A DNA stretch of 64,000 nucleotides from Trichomonas vaginalis G3 (taxonomy: Eukaryota; Parabasalia; Trichomonadida; Trichomonadidae). The translations under genes and the position numbers were made by a program. The stretch is taken from assembly GCF_026262505.1 (NCBI RefSeq), contig NC_067204.1, positions 10,511,797 through 10,575,796 of the forward strand, read 5' to 3'. The notes beneath the pieces are model-generated. The model ran no database searches and was not told where the DNA came from. It saw only the letters and a program-made list of their open reading frames with translations. Shown piece by piece: positions 19,798 to 28,532 of this stretch; position 1 is the stretch's first letter, and each line of letters starts with the position of its first letter.

Positions 19798-21378
19798 ATG
19801 CAGAACGAACAGCTAAACGAATTTACTCCAGCAGAGCATATTCATCAGATTCGCTCATATTTCGATATCATAGACAATGCAGTTCAAATTGGTGACACTA
19901 ATAGAAAATATTCTGACGCAAAGATTCCATCACAACCTGGAACTGCTAAAGATAACACATGGGTAACATTCAATCTCTCACCTCCTGGTGAAAATATGTT
20001 GGACCTTTACAATACATTCATTACGTATAAAATGGAAGGTCAATTTATTGTAGATAAAGAAATTGGTTCAGGTTCCAATAAAACAAACCCACCAGGATTT
20101 TGGATTGGTTTCGATGACGCTTTCTATGCAGTTGCTGGATATCAAATCCTTGCAAATGGTCGTATCGTATATTCTCAAGACAACGCAAGAGAAGAAGCAT
20201 ATATAACTTCAAACTCACAAACTACCGAACAAATAAAGAAAGTAGATGTTTTCTCAAAGACTCGACATGAAGATGTATGGAGTCATTCGGGAACATGCAG
20301 AACAGGACAAATTGTTAGTGGTCCAATTACAGCAGGAAAATCATTTGATTTTAAGCTTCGTTTAAGAATTCCTGTTAGAAAGTTTTTACCATTAGAAGCT
20401 ATAAGATTTATTCCAGCTTTTGCAGGAAACATTCAGCTTAAAGTAAAGTTCAGTAGCGACGCCTTACAATGCACATCTATATCTGTAAATGATATCATTG
20501 CTTTCAATCCAACTCTTAAAGTTGCATTTGCTTCAGATTCAAATCCACCGACAAATAAATTTGTTCCATGGAATGAACCATTCACTATGATAACGAAGGC
20601 AGTAGAAGCTAGTGGAACAGTTACTATTACAACTGTAACCCAGCAACTATTTCGAACAAAGATGGATTTTAATGAATGTTTCATTCATCCAAAGTCATTC
20701 TCTTTAGACCCTAACATTTATACAGAACTTGTAGAACATTATACAAACGAGGCTTTATGTTTTCCTGTTAAAGTTATGGATTGGATTCCTATGGACGGTT
20801 CATTCTCAAAGAATACAGATAGTTCAAGTGCAACATTTACAGCAGCTTATACGCCTATTAATGTTAAAAGTATTTGGGCACTATTTAGAAAGAAAGACAA
20901 CTATTATGTTAATTTTGAGAACCCTAAGTTTAAATATCTTCAGCTTTCCATGGGAGCTTATGGAAATATGCCTGCAGAACCTGAAAAATCATATGGACCT
21001 GTATTTTATGAAATGGTTGCGAACGCTTGCAATACAAACAATGATATGATAGGATTTAATGAAGATGTTATGAGGTCATTGGTGGATGATGGTAGTGTGG
21101 AACATAAATGGGATAGCTATGACAACACACATTTCTTATGTGGTTTTCCAACAGAAGTGGACTTTTGCTTCCAACAAGGTCAAACATCTACTGCTCCAAT
21201 AACATACAAATTGTCTGTTAAAGGACCTATTGAACTAGCAACTGAAAACGTACCAAAGCCACTTATTGGATTTATGAGGGATTGTTGCTTTGCCATTCAG
21301 GTGCGTGCTAATGGCATCCCCATAATAAGATTAGATGACTATAACTTAGCACGGACGACAGTGAGGAATAAAGGATGA
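19798..21378 (+). CDS. major capsid protein, double jelly-roll type (element B)
   Basis: The frame encodes 526 residues from ATG 19798. Length, position among virion genes and segments such as SFDFKLRLRIPVRKFLPLEA and FIPAFAGNIQLKVKF fit the Polinton double jelly-roll major capsid protein that forms trimeric capsomers. The N-terminal half holds the first predicted barrel and residues from about 280 on the second. Related, more decayed copies lie at 33731-35290 (element A) and 61279-62887 (element C). This copy has no break in frame, unlike most core genes of B. Confidence 0.85.
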   Translation: MQNEQLNEFTPAEHIHQIRSYFDIIDNAVQIGDTNRKYSDAKIPSQPGTAKDNTWVTFNLSPPGENMLDLYNTFITYKMEGQFIVDKEIGSGSNKTNPPGFWIGFDDAFYAVAGYQILANGRIVYSQDNAREEAYITSNSQTTEQIKKVDVFSKTRHEDVWSHSGTCRTGQIVSGPITAGKSFDFKLRLRIPVRKFLPLEAIRFIPAFAGNIQLKVKFSSDALQCTSISVNDIIAFNPTLKVAFASDSNPPTNKFVPWNEPFTMITKAVEASGTVTITTVTQQLFRTKMDFNECFIHPKSFSLDPNIYTELVEHYTNEALCFPVKVMDWIPMDGSFSKNTDSSSATFTAAYTPINVKSIWALFRKKDNYYVNFENPKFKYLQLSMGAYGNMPAEPEKSYGPVFYEMVANACNTNNDMIGFNEDVMRSLVDDGSVEHKWDSYDNTHFLCGFPTEVDFCFQQGQTSTAPITYKLSVKGPIELATENVPKPLIGFMRDCCFAIQVRANGIPIIRLDDYNLARTTVRNKG

Positions 21379-21401
21379 ACGTTTATTTTTAAAGCTTATA
21401 A

Positions 21402-21860
21402 ATGAGTTCTTCATCAAGCTCTCGCGAACCTTCACCATCTATGAAACAAACTTTACCAAACGATTATGGAGCACCTATTGAATATTTCTTACGAGCTGCA
21501 CAATGGCAAAGAGCAGTTTCACCAAGGTTAGGTGTTCCACCAGCTCCTGTCAAAAATAGCATTTGGTCAAGTCCTTATATAAGATATGGTCTCCCACTAG
21601 GTTTGCTAGCTACAGCAGGAGCAGTTATGATGTTGAAAAGAAATAAAGCAAATGTTATAAATAATACTGAAGTAGCTGAAGTTAAACAAACTCCAACACA
21701 TTCGCCAAAACCAACGCCTTCACAAGCAAAACCTTCAATAACTCCTGAACCTATGGAAGTACAAACTCCTGTTCAAAAGTCAACTCCTAAACCGACTCCA
21801 ACATTTAAACCAGAACCCACGCCTCAAATAAATCGTAAAACTCCTGCGTTTCCTTACTGA
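21402..21860 (+). CDS. single-pass membrane protein with Pro-rich tail (element B)
   Basis: ATG 21402 encodes 152 residues: a Ser-rich start, a proline-containing stretch, one hydrophobic segment (RYGLPLGLLATAGAVMMLKR, residues about 65-84) and a long Pro/Thr/Lys-rich tail (SPKPTPSQAKPS...). It follows the major capsid gene by 23 bases. A virion membrane or entry role is possible but unproven; no family is recognised. Confidence 0.6.
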   Translation: MSSSSSSREPSPSMKQTLPNDYGAPIEYFLRAAQWQRAVSPRLGVPPAPVKNSIWSSPYIRYGLPLGLLATAGAVMMLKRNKANVINNTEVAEVKQTPTHSPKPTPSQAKPSITPEPMEVQTPVQKSTPKPTPTFKPEPTPQINRKTPAFPY

Positions 21861-21908
21861 AAAAATAACGTTATTTTTATTTAATATTAAAATTTTTATT
21901 TGATTGAA

Positions 21909-22145
21909 ATGACAAATAAAGTCACTGAAGCAATGAAACAAAAGTTTTTGGTAGAATACATTAAATCAGGAACTATTCCAGAAGGTTTTTACATTCATAC
22001 TATGAAGGATGGTAGAGTTCAGTTTAGAAAGATAAAGCAACCATTAGATAAAGAAGGAATTTTGAGAAAGATTAAACTTCATGAGGACAACATTGCTGAA
22101 CTTAAGAAGAAGTTAGAAGAGTTGGAGAAAGGAAGAGAGTTATAA
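21909..22145 (+). CDS. 78-aa protein with recurring small domain (element B)
   Basis: I use ATG 21909 (MTNKVTEAMKQKFLVEYIKS). The core IKSGTIPEGFYIHTMKDGRV, followed by FRKIKQPL, is the simplest form of the domain also seen at 2-586 and 19336-19770. A short leucine-zipper-like helix ends the protein. Its last codons lie inside the right inverted repeat. Confidence 0.6.
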   Translation: MTNKVTEAMKQKFLVEYIKSGTIPEGFYIHTMKDGRVQFRKIKQPLDKEGILRKIKLHEDNIAELKKKLEELEKGREL

Positions 22146-22774
22146 AGTAATGAGAACGTTTATGTTATGAGAAATTTTTAACGTTAGTTTTATTTTTACT
22201 GAAAATTTTTATTTGGATGTAATGACGAAAACTATTGAGATAACAAACTACAACGGTCATGAGTTCAAGAACTTGTTCTTCGTTCCTCGTGAAAATACAT
22301 TCTATCAGATACGAGGGAGAAAGGGTAAAGTTAGTTTAAGCATTTATGACAACAAACATAATGGGAGATATATAAAAGCAATAGATACAAACGGTAAGCG
22401 TGTTTCATTAGCTTTGTCAAAACTTACTAACATTTATTTTGACAGTGACTTTGACTCTGACGATTGGAGTGACAGCAGCGATACTGAAGAATATGAACTA
22501 TTGTGTGAAGCACAGCAATGGGAAGCGCTGCAATACTTTTGTAAATGAGAACATTAGTGGGAACGTTAGTGAGAACGTTTATTTTTTCATTAGTGAAGTC
22601 GTTAGCGAAATGTTGGTGAGGTGAAGTGGTTGGTGGTTTTGTAAATATTTAAGGTTAAGTTAGTGTTTGTGTTTGTGTTGTAAAATATACATTAGCGGTT
22701 TTGTAAAGTGTCAACCCGTTATCTTGGGTAAGGTGGAACGCAGTGCCGCCGTACCCAAGATAGGGATACTAACT
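22129..22774 (-). repeat. right terminal inverted repeat of element B
   Basis: Reverse complement of 1080-1725, ending in GGGATACTAACT. Only one base difference was noticed in the stretches I compared, near the outer G+C-rich 60 bases. Confidence 0.93.
22222..22548 (+). CDS. TIR-borne acidic protein, right copy
   Basis: This is the second copy of the gene at 1306-1632, identical in protein sequence, starting at ATG 22222 after a T-rich leader and ending in the same ALQYFCK. The gene points outward toward the element end, as its left twin does. Confidence 0.6.
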   Translation: MTKTIEITNYNGHEFKNLFFVPRENTFYQIRGRKGKVSLSIYDNKHNGRYIKAIDTNGKRVSLALSKLTNIYFDSDFDSDDWSDSSDTEEYELLCEAQQWEALQYFCK

Positions 22775-23280
22775 ATTGGGAATTTCAAGAAAAATACGAC
22801 TCTTTACTAAATGGAACATACTATCTGAAACTAGAATATGACAAGATGAACTCCACCGTTTCATTTCAAAAGATTGAAATTAACCCTCCAAAAGATACAG
22901 AGTTTTTATTTTGGAAAGTAGACAAACGTTCTTGGGCACAATTTCTTCGGTTACTAAACCAGAACGAACCATTACCACCAGATGGTCCATTTAAATTTAT
23001 ACTTCCACCAGCAGATTTGACAGTTTATAGAAACGTGTTTGACCCTCAAAATGTTATGTGTCATGCAAGTTTCAGTTCAAGCAACAATAGTTTTCTATGT
23101 ATTGGTAAGGACTTTTATGACTTTGCTTCTAAATTCTACGAACCACCTAGTAACAGTTTCTCTGACTTTCAAGTTTGGTTCACAACAAATGGTGTGCAAC
23201 ATATTATTCCATTGTACTATGACTTTTATCTCGAATTGTCTTTCATATATAACTACGGAAAAGTGCTGAAAAAGTATTGA
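22775..23280 (+). pseudogene. 3' part of penton-like minor capsid gene of element A
   Basis: The open frame continues from the insertion junction to 23280. Its C-terminal part (VFDPQNVMCHASFSSSNN ... YEPPSNSFSDF ... IPLYYDFYLELS) follows the pattern of the penton-like genes at 2415-3296 and 18169-19026. The gene was interrupted by the landing of element B; its 5' part is at 995-1079. The first six bases (22775-22780, ATTGGG) are the right target duplication. Confidence 0.65.
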
Positions 23281-23282
23281 AT

Positions 23283-24370
23283 GTGAAGTTTAGGTGAAGT
23301 GGTGAGATCTCACCTGTTTTTTCACCTGTTTTTTCACCCGTTGAATTTTCATGAATTTTCCCGAAATAAAAAATATATTTAGGTGAAGTGGTGAGATCTC
23401 ACCTCTTTTCTCACCTCTTTTCTCACCTCATGAATTTTCATGAATTTTGTGCTGAAAACATAGCACAAAAATACTTTTAGGTGAAGTGGTGAGATCTCAC
23501 CTGTTTTCTCACCTGTTTTCTCACCTGTTGAATTTTGTTGCTGAATTCGGCAAAAATATATTTTAGGGTAGATGGTTTTTAGGTGTCACCAGGTCCCTCG
23601 GTTAAACGAACTTCTCTGAAAAAATGAGACAACATGACATTTTGACAACAACACAGGAAATAAACTTCTTCGTATATGTTTTGTCATGATTTCATCGTAA
23701 ATGTTTTGTCAAACATGAACGTATATGTTTTGTCATGATTTCATCGTAATGAGCGTAAATCAGACAAAAATATATTTTAGGTGAAGTGGTGAGATCTCAC
23801 CTCTTTTCTCACCTGTTTTCTCACCCGTTGAATTTTGTATAAAAAAGCAACCGTCGAAATTCCGGCGGTTGCTATATTCTTCACAAAATGCTTGTTTTGA
23901 GGTCGAGCCACTTTTGGCTCCATCGTATTCTTTCAACCAAAATTCTTGAGTTTTGTTCTGAATTCAATAAAAATATATTTTAGGTGAAGTGGTGAGATCT
24001 CACCTCTTTTCTCACCTGTTTTCTCACCCGTTGAATTTTGTATAAAAAAGCAACCGTCGAAATTCCGGCGGTTGCTATATTCTTCACAAAATGCTTGTTT
24101 TGAGGTCGAGCCACTTTTGGCTCCATCGTATTCTTTCAACCAAAATTCTTGAGTTTTGTTCTGAATTCAATAAAAATATATTTTAGGTGAAGAGGTGAGA
24201 TCTCACCCGTTTTCTCACCTGTTTTCTCACCTCTTTTCTACCATCGTAGAAAACACACAAAACTCTTGAATTTTGTTGTTCCCGGACCAAAAAATATATT
24301 TTAGGTGAAGAGGTGAGATCTCACCCGTTTTCTCACCTGTTTTCTCACCTCTTTTCTCACCCGTTGAATT
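23283..24370. repeat. array of seven AGATCT palindromic repeat units
   Basis: Perfect GGTGAGATCTCACC cores lie at 23301, 23390, 23488, 23788, 23991, 24194 and 24312. Each is preceded by TTTAGGTGAAG(T/A) and followed by two or three TTTTCTCACC copies and usually (T)GAATTTT. Between units lie short unique pieces, including ATGTTTTGTCATGATTTCATCG repeated near 23676 and 23730 in part. I see no gene in this stretch. Confidence 0.9.
23766..24171. repeat. 203-bp tandem duplication containing a hairpin
   Basis: Two adjacent copies (period 203) each carry one AGATCT palindrome unit and a strong inverted repeat GCAACCG...CGGTTGC followed by AT-rich sequence, then CTTGTTTTGAGGTCGAGCC. The copies look identical, so the duplication is recent. 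Confidence 0.88.
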
Positions 24371-24434
24371 TTCCCGAAATAAAAAATAAAGTTAGTTTTT
24401 TTAAAAAAATATTTTTTATTTTTATTGTAAGAAC

Positions 24435-25349
24435 ATGTTAGCAACAACAGCACCAAACTCGTTAGTCATGAACCCAACTTCAATGTTAGTAGAGATGAAA
24501 AGCTTCATTCCTTCTTCATATACTTTCGAAACAGAAATCCAGAAGATAAAGCAAGAACTTCTCCAAGGAGATTTAGATTGCACTGCGAAAGATGAAACAA
24601 ATGAAGAATATCTTTATGAAATGCAGGATATTATTGACCATCTACCTAAACTTCCTGAAATCCAACAACAAAAGCTTACTATTCCAGAATTTGAAGAAAT
24701 AGAAGTCAAAGCAACTGACTCAGTTGAAATAAAGAAGTTCATACGTAAGGTTAACTATGAGTTTCTTGGATTTCATTGCAACCACAAAGTCATGGACAAA
24801 GATTGCGACATGTTATATAAGAATGTTTCTGACATATATAAATCGGAGGAGTTTAAGACCTACGACAACTTTGTTTCGTTAGTTGCTGAATGTGTATGGC
24901 AGATAAGAGATAAAGATAGAAGATGTAAAATATGGAACGAACAAATCAGACCTACATATTCTGAGTTAAAGAAAACCATTGACGCCTTAGTTGTTTTAGC
25001 TGGTTTTATTTCAATGTATAACGCAAAAATGAACCCGCGATGTTCTAAATGTAAAGCGGCAATTAGGAAATATAACTACTCCGTCAAAGAGATAGAACGT
25101 ATGAGAAACGACTATGCAGACTTAAAGAAAGAAGCAGAAAAGCCAGCAGAAAATAAAATGGACATGTTAGAATTTCTGAACAAAAACTATCCAACAGCAG
25201 AAGATTTCCTTCTTTCAGATGTCAAGAAGAAATATAAAGATACATTCAATATTGTGAAAACTTTTGACATACTGACAGAAGAAATAGAAGCCACAAAATT
25301 GTTTAGAATTTCAAATATACATCGTACAATTCATGTAAAACGCTTATAA
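24435..25349 (+). CDS. palindrome-flanked accessory protein, copy 2 (element A)
   Basis: The frame encodes 304 residues from ATG 24435 and is about nine-tenths identical by eye to the protein at 10612-11556 from residue 10 on, including TAPNSLVMNPTSMLVEMK, FHCNHKVMDKDC, the NPRCSKCK pair and the ending LFRISNIHRTIHVKRL. Seven direct palindrome units precede it and three inverted units follow. The two copies in two different elements show recent exchange or shared acquisition. Function is unknown. The frame is whole. Confidence 0.75.
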   Translation: MLATTAPNSLVMNPTSMLVEMKSFIPSSYTFETEIQKIKQELLQGDLDCTAKDETNEEYLYEMQDIIDHLPKLPEIQQQKLTIPEFEEIEVKATDSVEIKKFIRKVNYEFLGFHCNHKVMDKDCDMLYKNVSDIYKSEEFKTYDNFVSLVAECVWQIRDKDRRCKIWNEQIRPTYSELKKTIDALVVLAGFISMYNAKMNPRCSKCKAAIRKYNYSVKEIERMRNDYADLKKEAEKPAENKMDMLEFLNKNYPTAEDFLLSDVKKKYKDTFNIVKTFDILTEEIEATKLFRISNIHRTIHVKRL

Positions 25350-25353
25350 AAAA

Positions 25354-26513
25354 AAGAGGTGAGAAAAGAGGTGAGAAAACGGGTGAGATCTCACCTCTTC
25401 ACCTAAAATATATTTTTGCTGAGTAAAATGACCAAATTTCATTATATAACTGTTATTTTTTTACGAAGAGAACTTTGACACTTCGTCAAAAAAATCCCTG
25501 AAATCATATCTTTTATACAAAATTCAAGAGGTGAGAAAAGAGGTGAGAAAAGAGGTGAGATCTCACCTCTTCACCTAAAATATATTTTTGCCGAGTAAAA
25601 TGACCAAATTTCATGAATTTCCTCATATGTTTGCTACCCTCGAAAAACTGAGGGAAGAGATTCCATTCGAAAACAGTGAAAAAATGACCAAATTTCATTA
25701 TATAACTGTTATTTTTTGACGAAGAGAACTTTTGCACTTCGTTTAAAATACACTATTTTTGTGTTATTTTTTACGAAGAGAACTTTTGCACTTCGTCAAA
25801 AAAATCCCTGAAATCATATCTTTTATACAAAATTCAAGAGGTGAGAAAAGAGGTGAGATCTCACCTCTTCACCTAAAATATATTTTTGCCGAGTAAAATG
25901 ACCAAATTTCATTATATAACTGTTATTTTTGACGAAGAGAACTTTGACACTTCGTAAAAAAAATCCCTGAAATCATATCTTTTATACAAAATTCATGAAG
26001 AATACGAGTGGGTTCAGTTTAACAAACAACTCCGTCTCATTCGTTCGGTCAAAGACGATATGTACCAAATGCAAAGTATTTTGACAGTATGTTTTGCTCC
26101 AGAAACCAAACACGCAGACGACTGGTTCAAAAACCAAAGCACACAAGAATTTTTGAGTGAAATTTCTCTAGACCGACTTTTTTCGGTCTTGCATAAAACA
26201 CATGAAAACAGTGAAAAAATGACCAAATTTCATTATATAACTGTTATTTTTTGACGAAGAGAACTTTTGCACTTCGTAAAAAAAATCCCTGAAATCATAT
26301 CTTTTATACAAGATAGAAAAAACCCAGTCGCCAAAACTCATGAAAATCGTGAAAAATTGCGAGTAGGGAAAAAACCCCAGTCGCCAAAACTCTATGAAAA
26401 TCGTGAAAAAATGACCAAATTTCATTATATAACTGTTATTTTTTGACGAAGAGAACTTTTGCACTTCGTAAAAAAAATCCCTGAAATCATATCTTTTATA
26501 CAAGATAGAAAAA
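25354..26513. repeat. mosaic of palindrome units, a ~97-bp repeated module and KilA-N shards
   Basis: Inverted AGATCT units have cores at 25382, 25554 and 25852. A module beginning ATGACCAAATTTCATTATAT and ending ATCTTTTATACAA starts at 25428, 25684 (interrupted), 25898, 26219 and 26411. Between them lie partial KilA-N gene pieces at 25614-25683, 25995-26218 and 26316-26410, each ending GTGAAAAA directly before the module. Read on the minus strand, the module ends with the same leader (TTTTGTATAAAAGATATG) that precedes the gene at 10612. Confidence 0.85.
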
Positions 26514-26568
26514 ATAAAGTTAGTTTTTTTAAAAAAATTTTTTTTTATCTTGTATGTAAGAACAGAAA

Positions 26569-27181
26569 ATGACAAACATTGAGTTTGAAACAGTTAGAAA
26601 GATAGACAATGACACTAAAGTGGTTAGAATTGGTGATTTAAACGTAAGATACTCAAAGAAATACAACAAATATTCTTTGTCAGACATTCTAACACTATCT
26701 GGAAAAAACATCCCACGACTGGGTTAGAACTGCTTCTACTCAGAAAATTTTGACAAGAAATCCTGAGCTTATGATATCAGTAGCATTTCATGGAACTACA
26801 GCATATCTCATCGACAAAAGTCTTATACCAATAGTTTTGTTATGGTTAGACCCAGTTGTTGGATATAACTTCATAACATATGGTTCATTCGATACGGAAC
26901 GTTGCAGTGAAGGCTTACTTTACATCGTTCAGAAACCGAAGGACTTCAATACAAAGAGATATAAGATAGGAAGAACATATAATATAACTAAAAGATATGA
27001 CAGTATAGTCAATAGAGTCAAGGTTGTGTTTGTGAATGATATGAGAGCTGCAGAAACAGAACTACTTGAAAAGTTTGAGAAAATGTATGGTGCTCCCACG
27101 AAAGGTAAAGAAACGTTTGAAGTAGATGAGATAAATAAAGCTATAAAATTATTTGACGAAGTTGCTGAAAAATACATGTAA
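26569..27181 (+). pseudogene. KilA-N / GIY-YIG-type (T5orf172-like) gene of element A, broken
   Basis: The N-terminal part (VRIGDLNVRYSKKYNKYSLS, later FHGTTAYLIDKSLIPIVLLW) reads as a KilA-N-like domain. The C-terminal part (EGLLYIVQKPKDF, RYKIGRTYNITKRYDS, AAETELLEKFEKMYG, KGKETFEVD) matches the GIY-YIG-related T5orf172/MUG113 nuclease pattern common in viral accessory genes. It follows the conserved leader at 26549-26565. It carries about one break. Confidence 0.7.
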
Positions 27182-27268
27182 AGCGTTTATTTTTGGTCTT
27201 TTGTGAAAGTCAGAAAATAACGCTAGTTTTTTTAAAAAAATTTTTTTATTTTGTATGTAAAGACAGAT

Positions 27269-28126
27269 ATGTCAACAACAGAGAACACAACAACAGAGAA
27301 CACAACAACAGAGAACACAACAACTGCTATCGTTCATGAAGATATAAATGAAGAATATGAGTACATACAGTATAACAAACAGTTACGTCTCATTCGTTCG
27401 GTCAAAGATGACATGTACCAAATGCAAAGTATTTTGAATGCTCTTCGTTCTACAAAGCAAGCATATCATTGGTTTGAAAACCAACAGACAAAAGAACTTT
27501 TAGAAGAATTTCCTCATATGTTTGCGACCCTAGGAAAATCGAGGGTCGAGATTCCGTACGAAAATCGTAAAAATTTGCCAAATGGTTTGAGAGGTTGGTA
27601 TGTACATAGACTTCTTGTAAATGCTGTTGCAATGTGGGCTTCACCTCGTTATGCTTGTTATATTTTCATGATGTTAGATGAAATTCATAGACAAGAACGT
27701 GAAGAGATGGAAAAGAAACTTCAAGCAAAAGATGAAGTCATTGAAGCAAAAGACAAAAACATACAGAAAAGAATACCACGTTCGGTACCAAAAGGAAAGG
27801 AAAAGAACTATAAGTATATGATTTATACTGAAGAGATGGAAAATGAAGAAGACAGAGATATGGTTATGTTGCATTTAGTCAGAAGAAACAACAAAAGCTT
27901 TTACGACCTTGCTAAGATTTACAAATCTGACAGAAATTGGTTCTATCGCGAAAACTTACCGATTTCAATGACCCCAAATGAAGATGTGAAACAAATAGTT
28001 CAAGATACGTTACCTCAAACACACTATGATATGAAAGGTTGTACAATACTTACCTTCAAAGAAGATTTGCCATTGTTAAAGGAAAAAATAACAGAGTATT
28101 TTGACAACTTCAAACAAGCAGAGTAA
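27269..28126 (+). CDS. KilA-N domain protein, paralogue (element A)
   Basis: I start at ATG 27269, directly after the leader TTTGTATGTAAAGACAG, giving 285 residues. It begins with three repeats of TTENT and is nearly identical to the protein of 12450-13310 except in the middle: after DDMYQMQSIL this copy has NALRSTKQAYHWFENQQTKE and so on up to NGLRGWYVHRLLVNAVAMW. KilA-N proteins bind DNA; this family is probably regulatory. The frame is whole and the variable segment matches one of the shards at 25614-25683. Confidence 0.8.
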   Translation: MSTTENTTTENTTTENTTTAIVHEDINEEYEYIQYNKQLRLIRSVKDDMYQMQSILNALRSTKQAYHWFENQQTKELLEEFPHMFATLGKSRVEIPYENRKNLPNGLRGWYVHRLLVNAVAMWASPRYACYIFMMLDEIHRQEREEMEKKLQAKDEVIEAKDKNIQKRIPRSVPKGKEKNYKYMIYTEEMENEEDRDMVMLHLVRRNNKSFYDLAKIYKSDRNWFYRENLPISMTPNEDVKQIVQDTLPQTHYDMKGCTILTFKEDLPLLKEKITEYFDNFKQAE

Positions 28127-28216
28127 ATGAACCATTTATTTTTCAAGCTTGACTTCAGATGGCTCAGGTAGCTCTATAAGGTAAATTGTCTTGTCAAATC
28201 CTTCTGGCATTCCGAG

Positions 28217-28532
28217 TCCTTCCATCCGACAGGAAAAAAATTTCCTTCCGACAGGAAAAAAATTTCCTTCCGACAGGAAAAAATTTTCCTTCCGACAGGA
28301 AAAAATTTTCCTTCCGACAGGAAAAATTTTTCCATCCGACAGGAAAAATTTTTCCAGTTGTCCGTCCGTAAACCATTCAAATTTTCGAAAATTGAGAACT
28401 TTTTGGTCGAACTTCAGAAAAAAATTTTCCATCCGACAGGAAAAATTTTTCCATCCGACAGGAAAAAATTTTCCTTCCGACAGGAAGAACTCTTCCATCC
28501 GACAGGAAAAATTTTTCCTTCCGACAGGACAC
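28217..28532. repeat. 22-bp hairpin minisatellite in two blocks
   Basis: Six units (28219-28352) and five units (28426-28530) share TTCC(T/A)TCCGACAGGAAAAA. Each unit has TTTTCC and GGAAAA arms around CTTCCGACA, so it can fold on itself. The blocks are split by unrelated sequence. Frames on both strands stay open only because of the repeat composition. Bases 28533-28704 hold nothing convincing. Confidence 0.9.

Larger units (their letters stand above)
1080..22774. mobile_element. Element B: nested Maverick/Polinton, both ends present (21.7 kb)
   Basis: Both ends are visible: termini AGTTAGTATCCC... and ...GGGATACTAACT, inverted repeats of about 646 bp, and a 6-bp target duplication ATTGGG. 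Its parts are integrase (9270-10352), protein-primed DNA polymerase B (14164-18084), packaging ATPase (3313-4199), major capsid protein (19798-21378), two penton-like minor capsid genes (2415-3296, 18169-19026), a second capsid-like remnant (5462-6241), a fibre gene (6254-9249), a KilA-N gene and small unknown genes. The inverted repeats are nearly identical where I compared them (one difference noticed), implying a fairly recent insertion, yet several core genes are broken, with roughly a dozen or more breaks in all. Confidence 0.95.
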
